DNA of 64,000 bases from contig CP070811.1 in the NCBI GenBank assembly GCA_020343875.1, positions 4,946,310-5,010,309 of the forward strand, read 5' to 3'. The notes beneath the pieces are model-generated. The model worked only from the letters and a program-made list of their open reading frames with translations. It was not told the DNA's origin and ran no database searches. Below are positions 44,564 through 52,469 of this stretch, in pieces (within the stretch, counting starts at the first letter, position 1; each line of letters begins with the position of its first letter). Source of the DNA: Anaerolineales bacterium. Its GTDB lineage: Bacteria > Chloroflexota > Anaerolineae > 4572-78 > NAK82. The position numbers and the translations under genes were made by a program.

Positions 44564-45877
44564 ATGGAAAACCTAGCTTCAACGCTCTGGATCATGCTTG
44601 GCCTGGGGGTCGGAATCCCGGCTCTGTTCATAATTGGTGCACGCTATACGGCACAACGTCTGGCTGGTCGGGCAGGTATTGTGTCAGTGCTTGCTACCGG
44701 TGCCCCCTCGACCCCAACTATCCGCTTTACTTCGCTGTGGCAAGTCCTGCGTACACTGCTGGTAGCAGTGGTGCTCTGCACAGGCGTAAGCATCATCATG
44801 CTCCGCTTTGTGTACGGTATCGGCTCTGTCACCAACCTGGGTGACCACTTCCCCTGGGGGCTCTGGATCAGCTTCGATGTGATGAGCGGCGTCGCCCTGG
44901 CAGCCGGCGCCTTCGTCCTCGCTGCTACGGTACATATCTTCAGAATCGAACGCTTCGCGCCATTGGTTAGACCCGCGATTCTAACCGGCCTGTTGGGCTA
45001 TCTGCTGGTCGTCGCAGGCCTGGCGGTAGATCTGGGCAAGCCCTACAACGTGTGGCGACCGCTGGTCCACTGGCAACACAATACGGTGCTGTGGGAAGTG
45101 GGCATCTGTGTCACCACTTATACCACCGTACTCCTGATTGAGTTTCTGCCAGTTATTCTCGAGCCGATCAACAGAATCGAGGCCATCGCCAAACGTCTGC
45201 CAACAGTGCTCCTTTATCGCATTCTGAAGCAAGTCTCGATCGTGTTCGTGATCCTGGGCGTGGTGCTCTCCACCTTGCATCAGTCGTCCCTGGGCTCACT
45301 GTGGCTGCTGGTGCCCGAAAAGCTATCCCCCCTGTGGTACTCCCCCTACCTGCCAGTATTTTTCTGGCTCTCAGCCGTGGGCGTTGGGCTGGCAATGACC
45401 ATTGTGGAATCCTCACTCAGCTCCAGGGCCTTCAAGCGCGGACTGGAGCTCGATCTACTGGCTGATCTGGCTAGGGCAGCCTCGGTAGTCCTCCTCATCT
45501 ACCTGGGGGCCAGGGGGGCAGATATCATCCTCCGGGGTGCGTGGCCGCTGCTCCTCGAGCTGAATCTGCAGACCGTCGCATTCTGGGTAGAAATGGGGCT
45601 GGGAGTGATCGTGCCGGCCACCCTGTTTGCCATCAAGCCGCTGCGCCATAAACCCGCAGTCCTCTTTTGGGGAGCACTCATGGTGGTCGCCTTCGGCGTC
45701 GTCCTGAATCGATTCAATGTGGGCATGATCGGGCTGCTGCCCTATACAGGCAACATCTACTCCCCGCTTTGGATGGAGGTTGTGGTCAGCATCACATTGG
45801 TCAGCTTTGGGGTGATCGCTTTTGGCCTGGCAGCCAAGTATCTGCCCGTCTTTCCCGAAGAGAGCCACTCGACTTAG
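44564..45877 (+). CDS. NrfD/HybB-like membrane quinone-interacting subunit
   Basis: This 437-residue protein has about ten membrane helices and belongs to the NrfD/PsrC/HybB family. NLGDHFPWGLWISFDVMSG and VWRPLVHWQHNTVLWEVG (landmarks near 90 and 165) are typical quinone-site and helix-boundary segments. LSTLHQSSLGSLWLL near 235-250 is the HybB-type signature. The family members exchange electrons between quinones and an external FeS partner without being true proton pumps in all cases. It is the last gene of the three-gene redox module and is followed by a strong terminator at 45927-45970. Confidence 0.92.
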   Translation: MENLASTLWIMLGLGVGIPALFIIGARYTAQRLAGRAGIVSVLATGAPSTPTIRFTSLWQVLRTLLVAVVLCTGVSIIMLRFVYGIGSVTNLGDHFPWGLWISFDVMSGVALAAGAFVLAATVHIFRIERFAPLVRPAILTGLLGYLLVVAGLAVDLGKPYNVWRPLVHWQHNTVLWEVGICVTTYTTVLLIEFLPVILEPINRIEAIAKRLPTVLLYRILKQVSIVFVILGVVLSTLHQSSLGSLWLLVPEKLSPLWYSPYLPVFFWLSAVGVGLAMTIVESSLSSRAFKRGLELDLLADLARAASVVLLIYLGARGADIILRGAWPLLLELNLQTVAFWVEMGLGVIVPATLFAIKPLRHKPAVLFWGALMVVAFGVVLNRFNVGMIGLLPYTGNIYSPLWMEVVVSITLVSFGVIAFGLAAKYLPVFPEESHST

Positions 45878-45926
45878 AGACCCCGTCAGACCAGTGAGTT
45901 GCAGATCTCTGGTATATACTCTAAAG

Positions 45927-45970
45927 AGGCGTCTGTCCCGTGAATCGCCCTAGGACAGACGCCTTGTTTT
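45927..45970 (+). terminator. Intrinsic terminator after the redox module
   Basis: AGGCGTCTGTCC (45927-45938) and GGACAGACGCCT (45953-45964) form a perfect 12-bp stem with a 14-nt loop, followed by TGTTTT. Confidence 0.9.
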
Positions 45971-46073
45971 CATCTGCGCCTGAGAGTCAGGTAATTCACG
46001 ATGCCCCTGAGCGGCCAGGGTAAGCCATAGAGTATTTCTAATTTTGGAGACGTAAGAGTAAAATATAGAAGCC

Positions 46074-48221
46074 ATGAAACGCCTCTGGGTTGATCTAAAC
46101 AGCCTGCCAGCACAAATGATTTTGAGCCTAATCGGGCTGGTGCTCTTGACGGCGGCGGCCGCCGGCCTGCCGGCAATCTGGCTGATCCGGGACCAACTCA
46201 ACCGCCAGGCTTGGGCCCAGGTAGAGGCCGGAAGTCGCGCAGCTCAGGCCCTTTATGAGGCCCAACAAAGCGAGGTAGTCAACCTGGCCAACCTGACGGC
46301 TCAGCGGCCCACCCTTCGCGATTTGTTGGCTGAGGGAGACCAGCCCTCGATGCTGGCCTATCTGCGTACCCTACAGATAGGCGCAGGGCTTGATCTGGTA
46401 CTCGTTTGCGACAAAGACCAGCAAGTGGTGGCACAGGCTGGCGAGACAATCACTGACATACTGTGCACCCCTCACTTGCCCACCGGCTTCCAGGTCATTT
46501 CGGCATCCCCCGACCCGGATGTTTCACTTTCAGCGGCCATGCCTGAGGGAAAAGCTGCCCAGGCATGGCTTTTCGCCGCTCAACTCATTCAAGGCAGGGA
46601 AGAAGACACGCAAGGAACCGTTATTGTAGGAGTGGCTCTCAATGACGAGTTCGCCCTTCAGATGCGGGCCCAGACCGGGCTGGATCACACTCTATTGGTG
46701 AACGACCGGCCAGTGGCGACCAGCCTGGGGGGCGGCATAGCATCTCGCCAGATGACACGTCCTATAGCTCTTGAAGGGGAACGACGAGGTACTTTTACCT
46801 TGGATGGCCGTCCGTATTACGCCACCCAGTTTGCTCTTTCCGTATCTTCGCAAAGCGAAACTGTGAGGGAGCTAGATCTAAAAGCCGAAGTAGCACTGCC
46901 AGTGTCGGATATCGCCGCCACCCAGCGGGATCTGGCCTGGACCTTGGTGGGCAGCATCGTCATCGTGGCCACGGCCGGTTCGATCCTGGGAGCGTTCCTG
47001 GCTCGGCGCATCAGTCGGCCACTGGCTGACCTGACTGAAGCAGCAACTGTGCTGAGCAAGGGCAACCTGAACTCGTCGGTAGCTATCGAGCCTCGGGTGC
47101 GCGAGATAGCGCTGGTAGCCCAGGCCTTGGAAAGAGCCCGAATCGACCTGCAGCGAACCCTGACCGAATTGCGACAGGAGAAAGCCTGGACCGACCATCT
47201 GCTGGAGGCCTTCGTGGAGGGAATTGTGACCCTGGACCACCGTGGTCGAATCACTTTCTTCAGTCAAGGAGCTGAACGTATTACCGGCTGGGATCGAGAC
47301 CGGGTTTTGAATCGGACCTGTGATGAGATCTTCCGGCCAGTTGAGACCGATGAACCCTTCAGCCAGTTCATCCCCCCTCCTGGTCGGCGACATAAGATCA
47401 CTGTGGAGCTGGCCAATGAGCGCCAGGCAACTCTGGCCATCACTGGTGCCCGACTGATGCCGCCAGAAGCAGGTGATGCGCGGGTGGCGCTGGTTTTCCG
47501 CGATATCAGCGAAGAAGAGGCAGTTCACCGCCTGATAGGCCATTTCCTGGCTAACGTGGCCCATGAGTTCCGCACCCCCCTATCAGCTCTGGCTGCCTCC
47601 GCCGAATTACTATTGGACCAGGCTCCTGACCTTAATGCCGCCGAGCTACAGCAGTTATTGACCTCGCTCCACTTGGGCATCCTGGGACTGCAGACCCTGG
47701 TAGATAACCTGCTGGAAAGCGCCAGCATCGAAGCGGGGCGCTTCCGAGTAAACCCCCGCTCGTGTAACCTGGGTACCATCATCGCCGAGGCGATCCGTAT
47801 GATGCAGCCCCTGCTGGATAAGCACAGTCAACGCTTAGTGCTGGAACTGCCGACGGCCATCCCGGTGGTGCAGGCTGACTTACGGCGGACGGTGCAAGTT
47901 TTGGTTAATCTGTTATCCAATGCCAGCAGGTATGGGCCTGATGATGCAGAGATTACGATCGGCGCTACGTTGAATAAGGGCTGGGTGCAGGTGACCGTGG
48001 CCGATCGGGGCCCAGGCATCCGGCCAGAGCACCGGGATGAGCTGTTTCGCCGTTTCGTGTACCACGCTTCGAACAGCGATAAGGCACAATACGGCGTCGG
48101 CTTGGGCCTTTCGGTCGTCAAGGCAGTCGTCGAAGCCCATGGCGGCCAGGTGGGGGTCACCGATAGGCCCGGCGGCGGCTCGATCTTCTGGTTTACCTTG
48201 CCGGTGGAGAGTAAAGCATGA
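46074..48221 (+). CDS. PhoR-like sensor histidine kinase with outer domain, HAMP and PAS
   Basis: This 715-residue kinase has a first membrane helix at about 15-37, an outer sensor domain to about 280, a second helix (WTLVGSIVIVATAGSILGAF), HAMP, a PAS domain (VTLDHRGRITFFSQGAERITGW), a HisKA box (LANVAHEFRTPLSAL) and HATPase with LVNLLSNASRYGP, VADRGPGIRPEH and YGVGLGLSVVK. This order is that of PhoR/PnpS-type kinases. The OmpR-type regulator follows with an ATGA overlap. The pst operon and a Pho-box-like array lie immediately downstream, which supports a phosphate role. The outer domain is much larger than in E. coli PhoR, so another signal is possible. Confidence 0.9.
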   Translation: MKRLWVDLNSLPAQMILSLIGLVLLTAAAAGLPAIWLIRDQLNRQAWAQVEAGSRAAQALYEAQQSEVVNLANLTAQRPTLRDLLAEGDQPSMLAYLRTLQIGAGLDLVLVCDKDQQVVAQAGETITDILCTPHLPTGFQVISASPDPDVSLSAAMPEGKAAQAWLFAAQLIQGREEDTQGTVIVGVALNDEFALQMRAQTGLDHTLLVNDRPVATSLGGGIASRQMTRPIALEGERRGTFTLDGRPYYATQFALSVSSQSETVRELDLKAEVALPVSDIAATQRDLAWTLVGSIVIVATAGSILGAFLARRISRPLADLTEAATVLSKGNLNSSVAIEPRVREIALVAQALERARIDLQRTLTELRQEKAWTDHLLEAFVEGIVTLDHRGRITFFSQGAERITGWDRDRVLNRTCDEIFRPVETDEPFSQFIPPPGRRHKITVELANERQATLAITGARLMPPEAGDARVALVFRDISEEEAVHRLIGHFLANVAHEFRTPLSALAASAELLLDQAPDLNAAELQQLLTSLHLGILGLQTLVDNLLESASIEAGRFRVNPRSCNLGTIIAEAIRMMQPLLDKHSQRLVLELPTAIPVVQADLRRTVQVLVNLLSNASRYGPDDAEITIGATLNKGWVQVTVADRGPGIRPEHRDELFRRFVYHASNSDKAQYGVGLGLSVVKAVVEAHGGQVGVTDRPGGGSIFWFTLPVESKA

Positions 48222-48934
48222 AGGTATTAATTGTAGACGACGATCGGGTGTTAGCGGATGTGCTGGCCTTCACCATGCGGCGTGCAGGCTTCCAGGTAAT
48301 CCAGGCTTTCGACGGAGAAGCTGCCTTGCAGCGCTGGGCCGAGGATCGCCCCGATCTGATTGTGTTGGATGTCAACCTACCCAAGCTTGACGGCTTTACC
48401 GTCTGCCAGCGCATTCGCGAGCGGGCCGATACCCCCATCCTGCTGCTCACGGTACGGGATGAGGAAGACGATATTGTGCACGGCCTGGAATTGGGGGCCG
48501 ATGACTACATCACCAAGCCCTTCAGCCCCCGGCAGCTCGTGGCCCGCGGGCACAGCGTGTTGCGCCGGGCCGGCAAAATGCCTGCCCCAGCCATACGCCA
48601 AGTCAGCGACCTGGCACTTGACCCCAGCCGACGGGAAATGCGCATCGGCCAAGGTGAGGCCATCTCCCTGACTCCCCTGGAAACACGACTCCTGGATTAC
48701 CTCATGCTCAATGCCGGACACGTACTGACCAATGAGGCCATCATTGAGCACGTCTGGGGTTACGAGGGCGGGGACCGCGATATGCTGCGTCAGCTGGTGC
48801 ACCGCCTGCGAAGTAAGATAGCCGAGGCCTGCCGCCCGCCGGAGGCAGACGAGTCCTCCCCGCCCCATCCCGGCTACATAGAGACCGTGCCCGGCCTGGG
48901 TTACGGCCTCATTTCACCCCACTCTGTCGACTGA
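48218..48934 (+). CDS. OmpR/PhoB-family response regulator
   Basis: This 238-residue regulator has a receiver with DDD (LIVDDDRVLADV), phospho-Asp in LIVLDVNLPKLDG, Thr in LLTVRDEED and Lys in DDYITKPFSP. The C-terminal winged helix reads ISLTPLETRLLDYLMLNAG, then VWGYEGGDRDMLRQLVHRLRSKI. It overlaps the kinase start/stop by four bases, the usual arrangement for a cognate pair. Nine nt after its stop lie three 11-bp repeats that look like binding sites for a PhoB-type protein. I infer it is the PhoB equivalent; KdpE or another OmpR-type regulator remains possible. Confidence 0.92.
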   Translation: MKVLIVDDDRVLADVLAFTMRRAGFQVIQAFDGEAALQRWAEDRPDLIVLDVNLPKLDGFTVCQRIRERADTPILLLTVRDEEDDIVHGLELGADDYITKPFSPRQLVARGHSVLRRAGKMPAPAIRQVSDLALDPSRREMRIGQGEAISLTPLETRLLDYLMLNAGHVLTNEAIIEHVWGYEGGDRDMLRQLVHRLRSKIAEACRPPEADESSPPHPGYIETVPGLGYGLISPHSVD

Positions 48935-48942
48935 CTCCCCTT

Positions 48943-48975
48943 TTTGTCACAGCTTTGTCACAACTTAGTCACAGA
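48943..48975 (+). promoter_or_regulatory. Triple 11-bp direct repeat, Pho-box-like
   Basis: TTTGTCACAGC (48943-48953), TTTGTCACAAC (48954-48964) and TTAGTCACAGA (48965-48975) are head-to-tail with exactly 11-bp periodicity and a common core GTCACA. PhoB-type regulators are known to bind 11-bp direct repeats (E. coli core CTGTCAT). The array sits between the regulator gene and the gene at 49031 and ends 19 nt before a TATACT -10 box. Confidence 0.75.
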
Positions 48976-48994
48976 TCCTGTAATCCTGGTCAGC

Positions 48995-49000
48995 TATACT
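48995..49000 (+). promoter_or_regulatory. Candidate -10 box downstream of the Pho-box-like array
   Basis: TATACT lies 19 nt after the last repeat and 30 nt before the ATG at 49031. There is no clear -35 box; the repeat array occupies that position, as in PhoB-activated promoters. Confidence 0.55.
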
Positions 49001-49030
49001 GTTGGCACAGGTGAAAGCAGGAGATATCCC

Positions 49031-50062
49031 ATGAGCATAGTAGATGATCGGGTCGCCGAGGCCCACGTTGCTCGCTCCGAGGGGCATCTGGCCCTCGACC
49101 GCTTGGTTATGAATCCAAAGCTGGCCCGGCGGCTACCGCCAGCTTTGGCCTTTCGCTACCACGCACTGCCCTTAGCCGAAGACCATGGCCGCGTCACCGT
49201 AGCAATGGCCGATCCAGAAGATTCAGTCGCCCGAGCCGCAGTCGCGGCTGCCTTAGGCTCGAGGCTATATGCTGTGCGGGCCGACCCAGAAACCATCGAT
49301 GGGCTGCTGGCCGAGACCTGGCCCGAGGAAACCCAGCACAGCCTGAGCCTGCTGGTCTATCAGCAGGGCAGTCCGATTGCCGAGCAAGTGGAAGCCTATG
49401 CCCAGTACCTGAATGATCTGCTGGGCGGACACTTAAGTGACTTCAAGGCGACAGCGGCCTCCGAAGCCACCTTGGATGATTTGGTTGAGGACGTGGAATG
49501 CGATCACGATTTGGTCATCTTCGGAGAACCAGACCAGTCCCTGATCGAACGGCTCCTCTCAGGCTCGGCAGATCTAAAGGCTTGTGAGCGAGTGCCCAGC
49601 TCGGTGCTGATAGCCCGCCGACCCCGCTGGCCAATCAAGCAAATCCTCCTGGTTACTCGAGGCTATGAGACGGATGACGTAGCCGTGGATTGGATCATAC
49701 GCCTGGCCCAGCCAAGCAACGCAGCCGTCACGGTCTTGGCCGTGGTCCCAGATATGCCAGCCACGTACAATCAGGCTGCCCGCCTGCAGTGTGGACTGGC
49801 TGACTGGCTGGCCACTGACACTACCCTGGGCAGGCAATTGCGCCGCATTGCGCAACGGCTGGAGAACTGGGGGACTCACAGTACGTTGCACTTCCGGCAA
49901 GGATCACCAAACCGCCAGATCCAATGCGAGATAGAAGAAGCAGATTACGATTTGATTGTCATCGCCGCCGATCATTCCAGTTGGTGGTTGCGAAGACTGT
50001 TGGGCGAGCTGGTCACCCCGCTGTTGCGCTGGGTTGACCGGCCAGTGTTGATCGCCAAATAA
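49031..50062 (+). CDS. MshEN-like domain fused to universal stress protein domains
   Basis: The ATG at 49031, after AGGAGATATCCC, gives 343 residues. The first 100 resemble the MshEN/GspE N-terminal domain (LPPALAFRYHALPLAED-type core, then RVTVAMADPEDSVARAA), a module that in some proteins binds cyclic di-GMP. The rest looks like two universal stress (UspA) domains; the last begins KQILLVTRGYETDD and ends with DYDLIVIAADHSSWW and DRPVLIAK. The Usp ATP-binding G-2x-G-9x-G pattern is not evident. It is the first gene after the Pho-box-like array and may be co-transcribed with pst. Confidence 0.72.
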   Translation: MSIVDDRVAEAHVARSEGHLALDRLVMNPKLARRLPPALAFRYHALPLAEDHGRVTVAMADPEDSVARAAVAAALGSRLYAVRADPETIDGLLAETWPEETQHSLSLLVYQQGSPIAEQVEAYAQYLNDLLGGHLSDFKATAASEATLDDLVEDVECDHDLVIFGEPDQSLIERLLSGSADLKACERVPSSVLIARRPRWPIKQILLVTRGYETDDVAVDWIIRLAQPSNAAVTVLAVVPDMPATYNQAARLQCGLADWLATDTTLGRQLRRIAQRLENWGTHSTLHFRQGSPNRQIQCEIEEADYDLIVIAADHSSWWLRRLLGELVTPLLRWVDRPVLIAK

Positions 50063-50194
50063 AGACGAAACCCATGATATCAGGCAGGTTGAATCTAAGG
50101 AGACAACCGCCACTGCCGGGGGAACCTGTCACCCCCACAGTGCTGAGGTTATTCACCGGGAGCCCGCGTGAAACCAACCACTACAAAAGAATAT

Positions 50195-50404
50195 CTGTCG
50201 CCTAATCGGTCTGAGGACGATCACCTGAAATTCTGCCATCAGATCCGAACGGGGGATCCAACATATGGGGTGTATCTCACGGCTTGGAAAAGCGTGTTGA
50301 AGGTGAGTTCATTCGAACGATAACTGAGGGCAACACAGACACCCAAGCAATGACGAGAGGGGCACCTTCCCGTCCTAACCCGTCAGCTAACCCCGTCGGC
50401 ACCG
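50195..50404 (+). ncRNA. c-di-AMP riboswitch (ydaO/yuaA class) upstream of pstSCAB
   Basis: The segment has the conserved blocks of the ydaO/yuaA (RF00379) aptamer in order: CGCCTAATC near 50199, CGGGGGATCCAAC followed by GGGGTG near 50254-50277, GAGGGCAAC near 50327, and CCCGTCAGCTAACCCCGT near 50379-50396. The last block is the most diagnostic. Known riboswitches of this class bind cyclic di-AMP and usually switch genes off when it is high. A perfect terminator hairpin follows at 50432-50456. The downstream gene is the phosphate-binding protein gene pstS. It lies 130 nt after the MshEN-Usp gene. Confidence 0.92.
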
Positions 50405-50411
50405 GAAGGGG

Positions 50412-50442
50412 CAGGTCTGCTATCCAGTAAGCCGCAGAACTG
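50412..50442 (+). promoter_or_regulatory. Candidate antiterminator of the c-di-AMP riboswitch
   Basis: CAGGTCTGC (50412-50420) can pair with GCAGAACTG (50434-50442) at eight of nine positions. The second segment contains most of the left arm of the terminator, so the two structures exclude each other. Confidence 0.5.
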
Positions 50443-50456
50443 TCTGCGGACTTTTT
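50432..50456 (+). terminator. Riboswitch-linked intrinsic terminator
   Basis: CCGCAGA (50432-50438) and TCTGCGG (50443-50449) form a perfect 7-bp stem with an ACTG loop, followed by ACTTTTT. It ends 24 nt before the pstS start codon and 28 nt after the aptamer, the expected expression platform. Confidence 0.9.
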
Positions 50457-50479
50457 GTGGAAACGGAAGAGGGTCAGCC

Positions 50480-51451
50480 ATGCGCAAACAAAATGCAAAG
50501 ATAGCTTTGGCCTTCCTAGTTATCCCGCTTCTGGCAATCACCGGGTGCACGCCAGCAGGCGCTTCAGTCCAGTCCCAGCAGGGTCTAACAGGAACCATCA
50601 CCGTTTCTGGGGCATGGGCTCTGTATCCTATGATGGTGCGTTGGGCTGAAGAGTTTCAAGAACTGCACCCGGGCGTTAAATTCGACATCTCGGCCGGAGG
50701 AGCCGGCAAAGGAATGGCCGATGCTCTGGCCGGAGCCGTCGACATCGGCATGGTATCCAGGATAATCTACCCGGAAGAGATCGAGAAGGGCGCCTTCTGG
50801 GTCTCTGTCACCAAAGATGCCGTCTTCCCCACTTTCAGCGAGAAGAATCCAGTTGCCGATGACTTGCGTCAGCAGGGAATAACCCGGGAGAAGCTTATCG
50901 GCATATACATCACCGGTGAGATCACCAACTGGGGGCAGGTAGTAGACCGTCCACAGATGACAGATCCAATCCACATTTTCACACGTTCTGATGCGGCCGG
51001 CGCGCCGGCTACCTGGGCCGACTATCTGGGTAATAGGAAGCAGGAAGATCTACTAGGAGTAGGAGTCTATGGTGACCCTGGCGTGTTACAGGCAGTCATC
51101 AAGGACCCGCTGGCCATTGGATTCAACAATCTAAACTATGCCTTCGACTTCCAGACGAGTCGGCCAGTTGCCGGGGCGCGCGTAATGCCCATTGATCTAA
51201 ACGGCAACGGCCAAGCTGACCCGGAGGAAGTCTACGACACCAAGGAGCAGGCGGTAACCGCAGTCGCCAAAGGATACTACCCCTCACCACCAGCCCGCGA
51301 CCTCAACCTGGTCACTCAAGGGAAACCGCAGGGGTTGACCGAAGCCTTCATCGAATGGGTCCTCACCGATGGGCAGCAATACCTGGACGAGGTCGGATAC
51401 ATCCCGCTGGCGGCAGAGCAATTGCAGGAAGGACTACAGAAGCTGGACTGA
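50480..51451 (+). CDS. pstS: Phosphate ABC transporter substrate-binding lipoprotein
   Basis: This 323-residue exported lipoprotein (lipobox ITGC, C23) has the PstS fold signatures TITVSGAWALYPMMVRWAEEF, GGAGKGMADALAGAVDIGMVSR, ITGEITNWGQV and FTRSDAAGAPATWADYL (landmarks in the first two thirds). It would capture phosphate outside and deliver it to PstCA. GGAAGAGGG lies before the ATG. The genes pstC, pstA and pstB follow in the same direction. The gene is preceded by a c-di-AMP riboswitch and terminator, so its transcription should depend on that second messenger. Confidence 0.9.
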   Translation: MRKQNAKIALAFLVIPLLAITGCTPAGASVQSQQGLTGTITVSGAWALYPMMVRWAEEFQELHPGVKFDISAGGAGKGMADALAGAVDIGMVSRIIYPEEIEKGAFWVSVTKDAVFPTFSEKNPVADDLRQQGITREKLIGIYITGEITNWGQVVDRPQMTDPIHIFTRSDAAGAPATWADYLGNRKQEDLLGVGVYGDPGVLQAVIKDPLAIGFNNLNYAFDFQTSRPVAGARVMPIDLNGNGQADPEEVYDTKEQAVTAVAKGYYPSPPARDLNLVTQGKPQGLTEAFIEWVLTDGQQYLDEVGYIPLAAEQLQEGLQKLD

Positions 51452-51468
51452 ATTCAACGGTACGAGCT

Positions 51469-52458
51469 ATGGAAAAGACCCTGGTATCCATTCGTTTTGG
51501 GCAACGGGGAGGGTTTTGGAACGTCTCTCTGAGCCTGAACCGAGGACTGAAAGACCGGTTGACCGGGCATATGACCAGCGTGCTGACCTTGGGGGCGGCC
51601 CTGTTGGTACCGCTGATGGGCCTGGCCCTATTCCTGCGTGCCCGGCCCATCCTGGCCATCAGCCCAGTGAAGGAACTGCTGCTCTCCACCACCTGGCACC
51701 CTCTTGAAGGTGCCTTCGGGTTTTACCCCTTCATTGTGGGTACGCTGTGGGTCACGACGGTGGCCATGATTATTGCTGTCCCGCCTTCCCTGTTGACCGC
51801 TGTTTATCTTTCGGAGTATGCACCGTCCCGGGTCCGTGCATTGGCCAAACCACTGATCGATCTGCTGGCCGGTATCCCTTCAGTAGTCTACGGAGTGTGG
51901 GGCATGTTGACCGTGGTTCCGTTCGTTGAGAAAGCTGTTGCCCCTACCCTGAACCGCTGGCTAGGGTTTATCCCCCTGTTCCGGGCCGATAATCCCACTG
52001 GCTATGGCGTGCTGGCCGGGGGCCTGGTGCTGGCCGTGATGGTCTTCCCCATTATCATCGCCGTGGCCGAGGAAGTGATCCGCGCCGCCCCCCAAGGCTT
52101 GCGAGAGGCGTCACTCGCGCTGGGCGCTACCCGCTGGCAGACAGTCAAGCACGTTGTACTGCGCCAGACCATGCCGGGGGTCACGGCCGCCGTGGTACTG
52201 GGCTTTTCCCGAGCCTTCGGAGAGACCATGGCCGTGCTGATGGTAGTCGGCAACGTGCCCCGAGTCCCGCGCTCCATTTTCGACCCGGCCTACCCGCTGA
52301 CAGCTCTCATCGCTAACAACTACGGGGAGATGTTGTCCATCCCATCGTATGACGCGGCCCTGCTGGGAGCAGCTTTGATCCTACTCTTGGTCGTACTTGC
52401 CTTCAACACCGCTTCGCGCCTGGTGCTGGTTCGATTGGTTCGCAACGAAAGTGAATAG
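51469..52458 (+). CDS. pstC: Phosphate ABC transporter permease
   Basis: The ATG at 51469, 17 nt after pstS, gives a 329-residue permease with about six membrane helices. The coupling region EEVIRAAPQGLREASLALGATRWQT (landmark near 200-225) is the EAA-type loop. GIPSVVYGVWGML is characteristic of PstC/PstA proteins. It forms the membrane channel with PstA. The N-terminal 30 residues are basic and hydrophilic and sit in the cytoplasm. It is followed by pstA after 11 nt. Confidence 0.92.
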   Translation: MEKTLVSIRFGQRGGFWNVSLSLNRGLKDRLTGHMTSVLTLGAALLVPLMGLALFLRARPILAISPVKELLLSTTWHPLEGAFGFYPFIVGTLWVTTVAMIIAVPPSLLTAVYLSEYAPSRVRALAKPLIDLLAGIPSVVYGVWGMLTVVPFVEKAVAPTLNRWLGFIPLFRADNPTGYGVLAGGLVLAVMVFPIIIAVAEEVIRAAPQGLREASLALGATRWQTVKHVVLRQTMPGVTAAVVLGFSRAFGETMAVLMVVGNVPRVPRSIFDPAYPLTALIANNYGEMLSIPSYDAALLGAALILLLVVLAFNTASRLVLVRLVRNESE

Positions 52459-52469
52459 GAAACCCAGAA

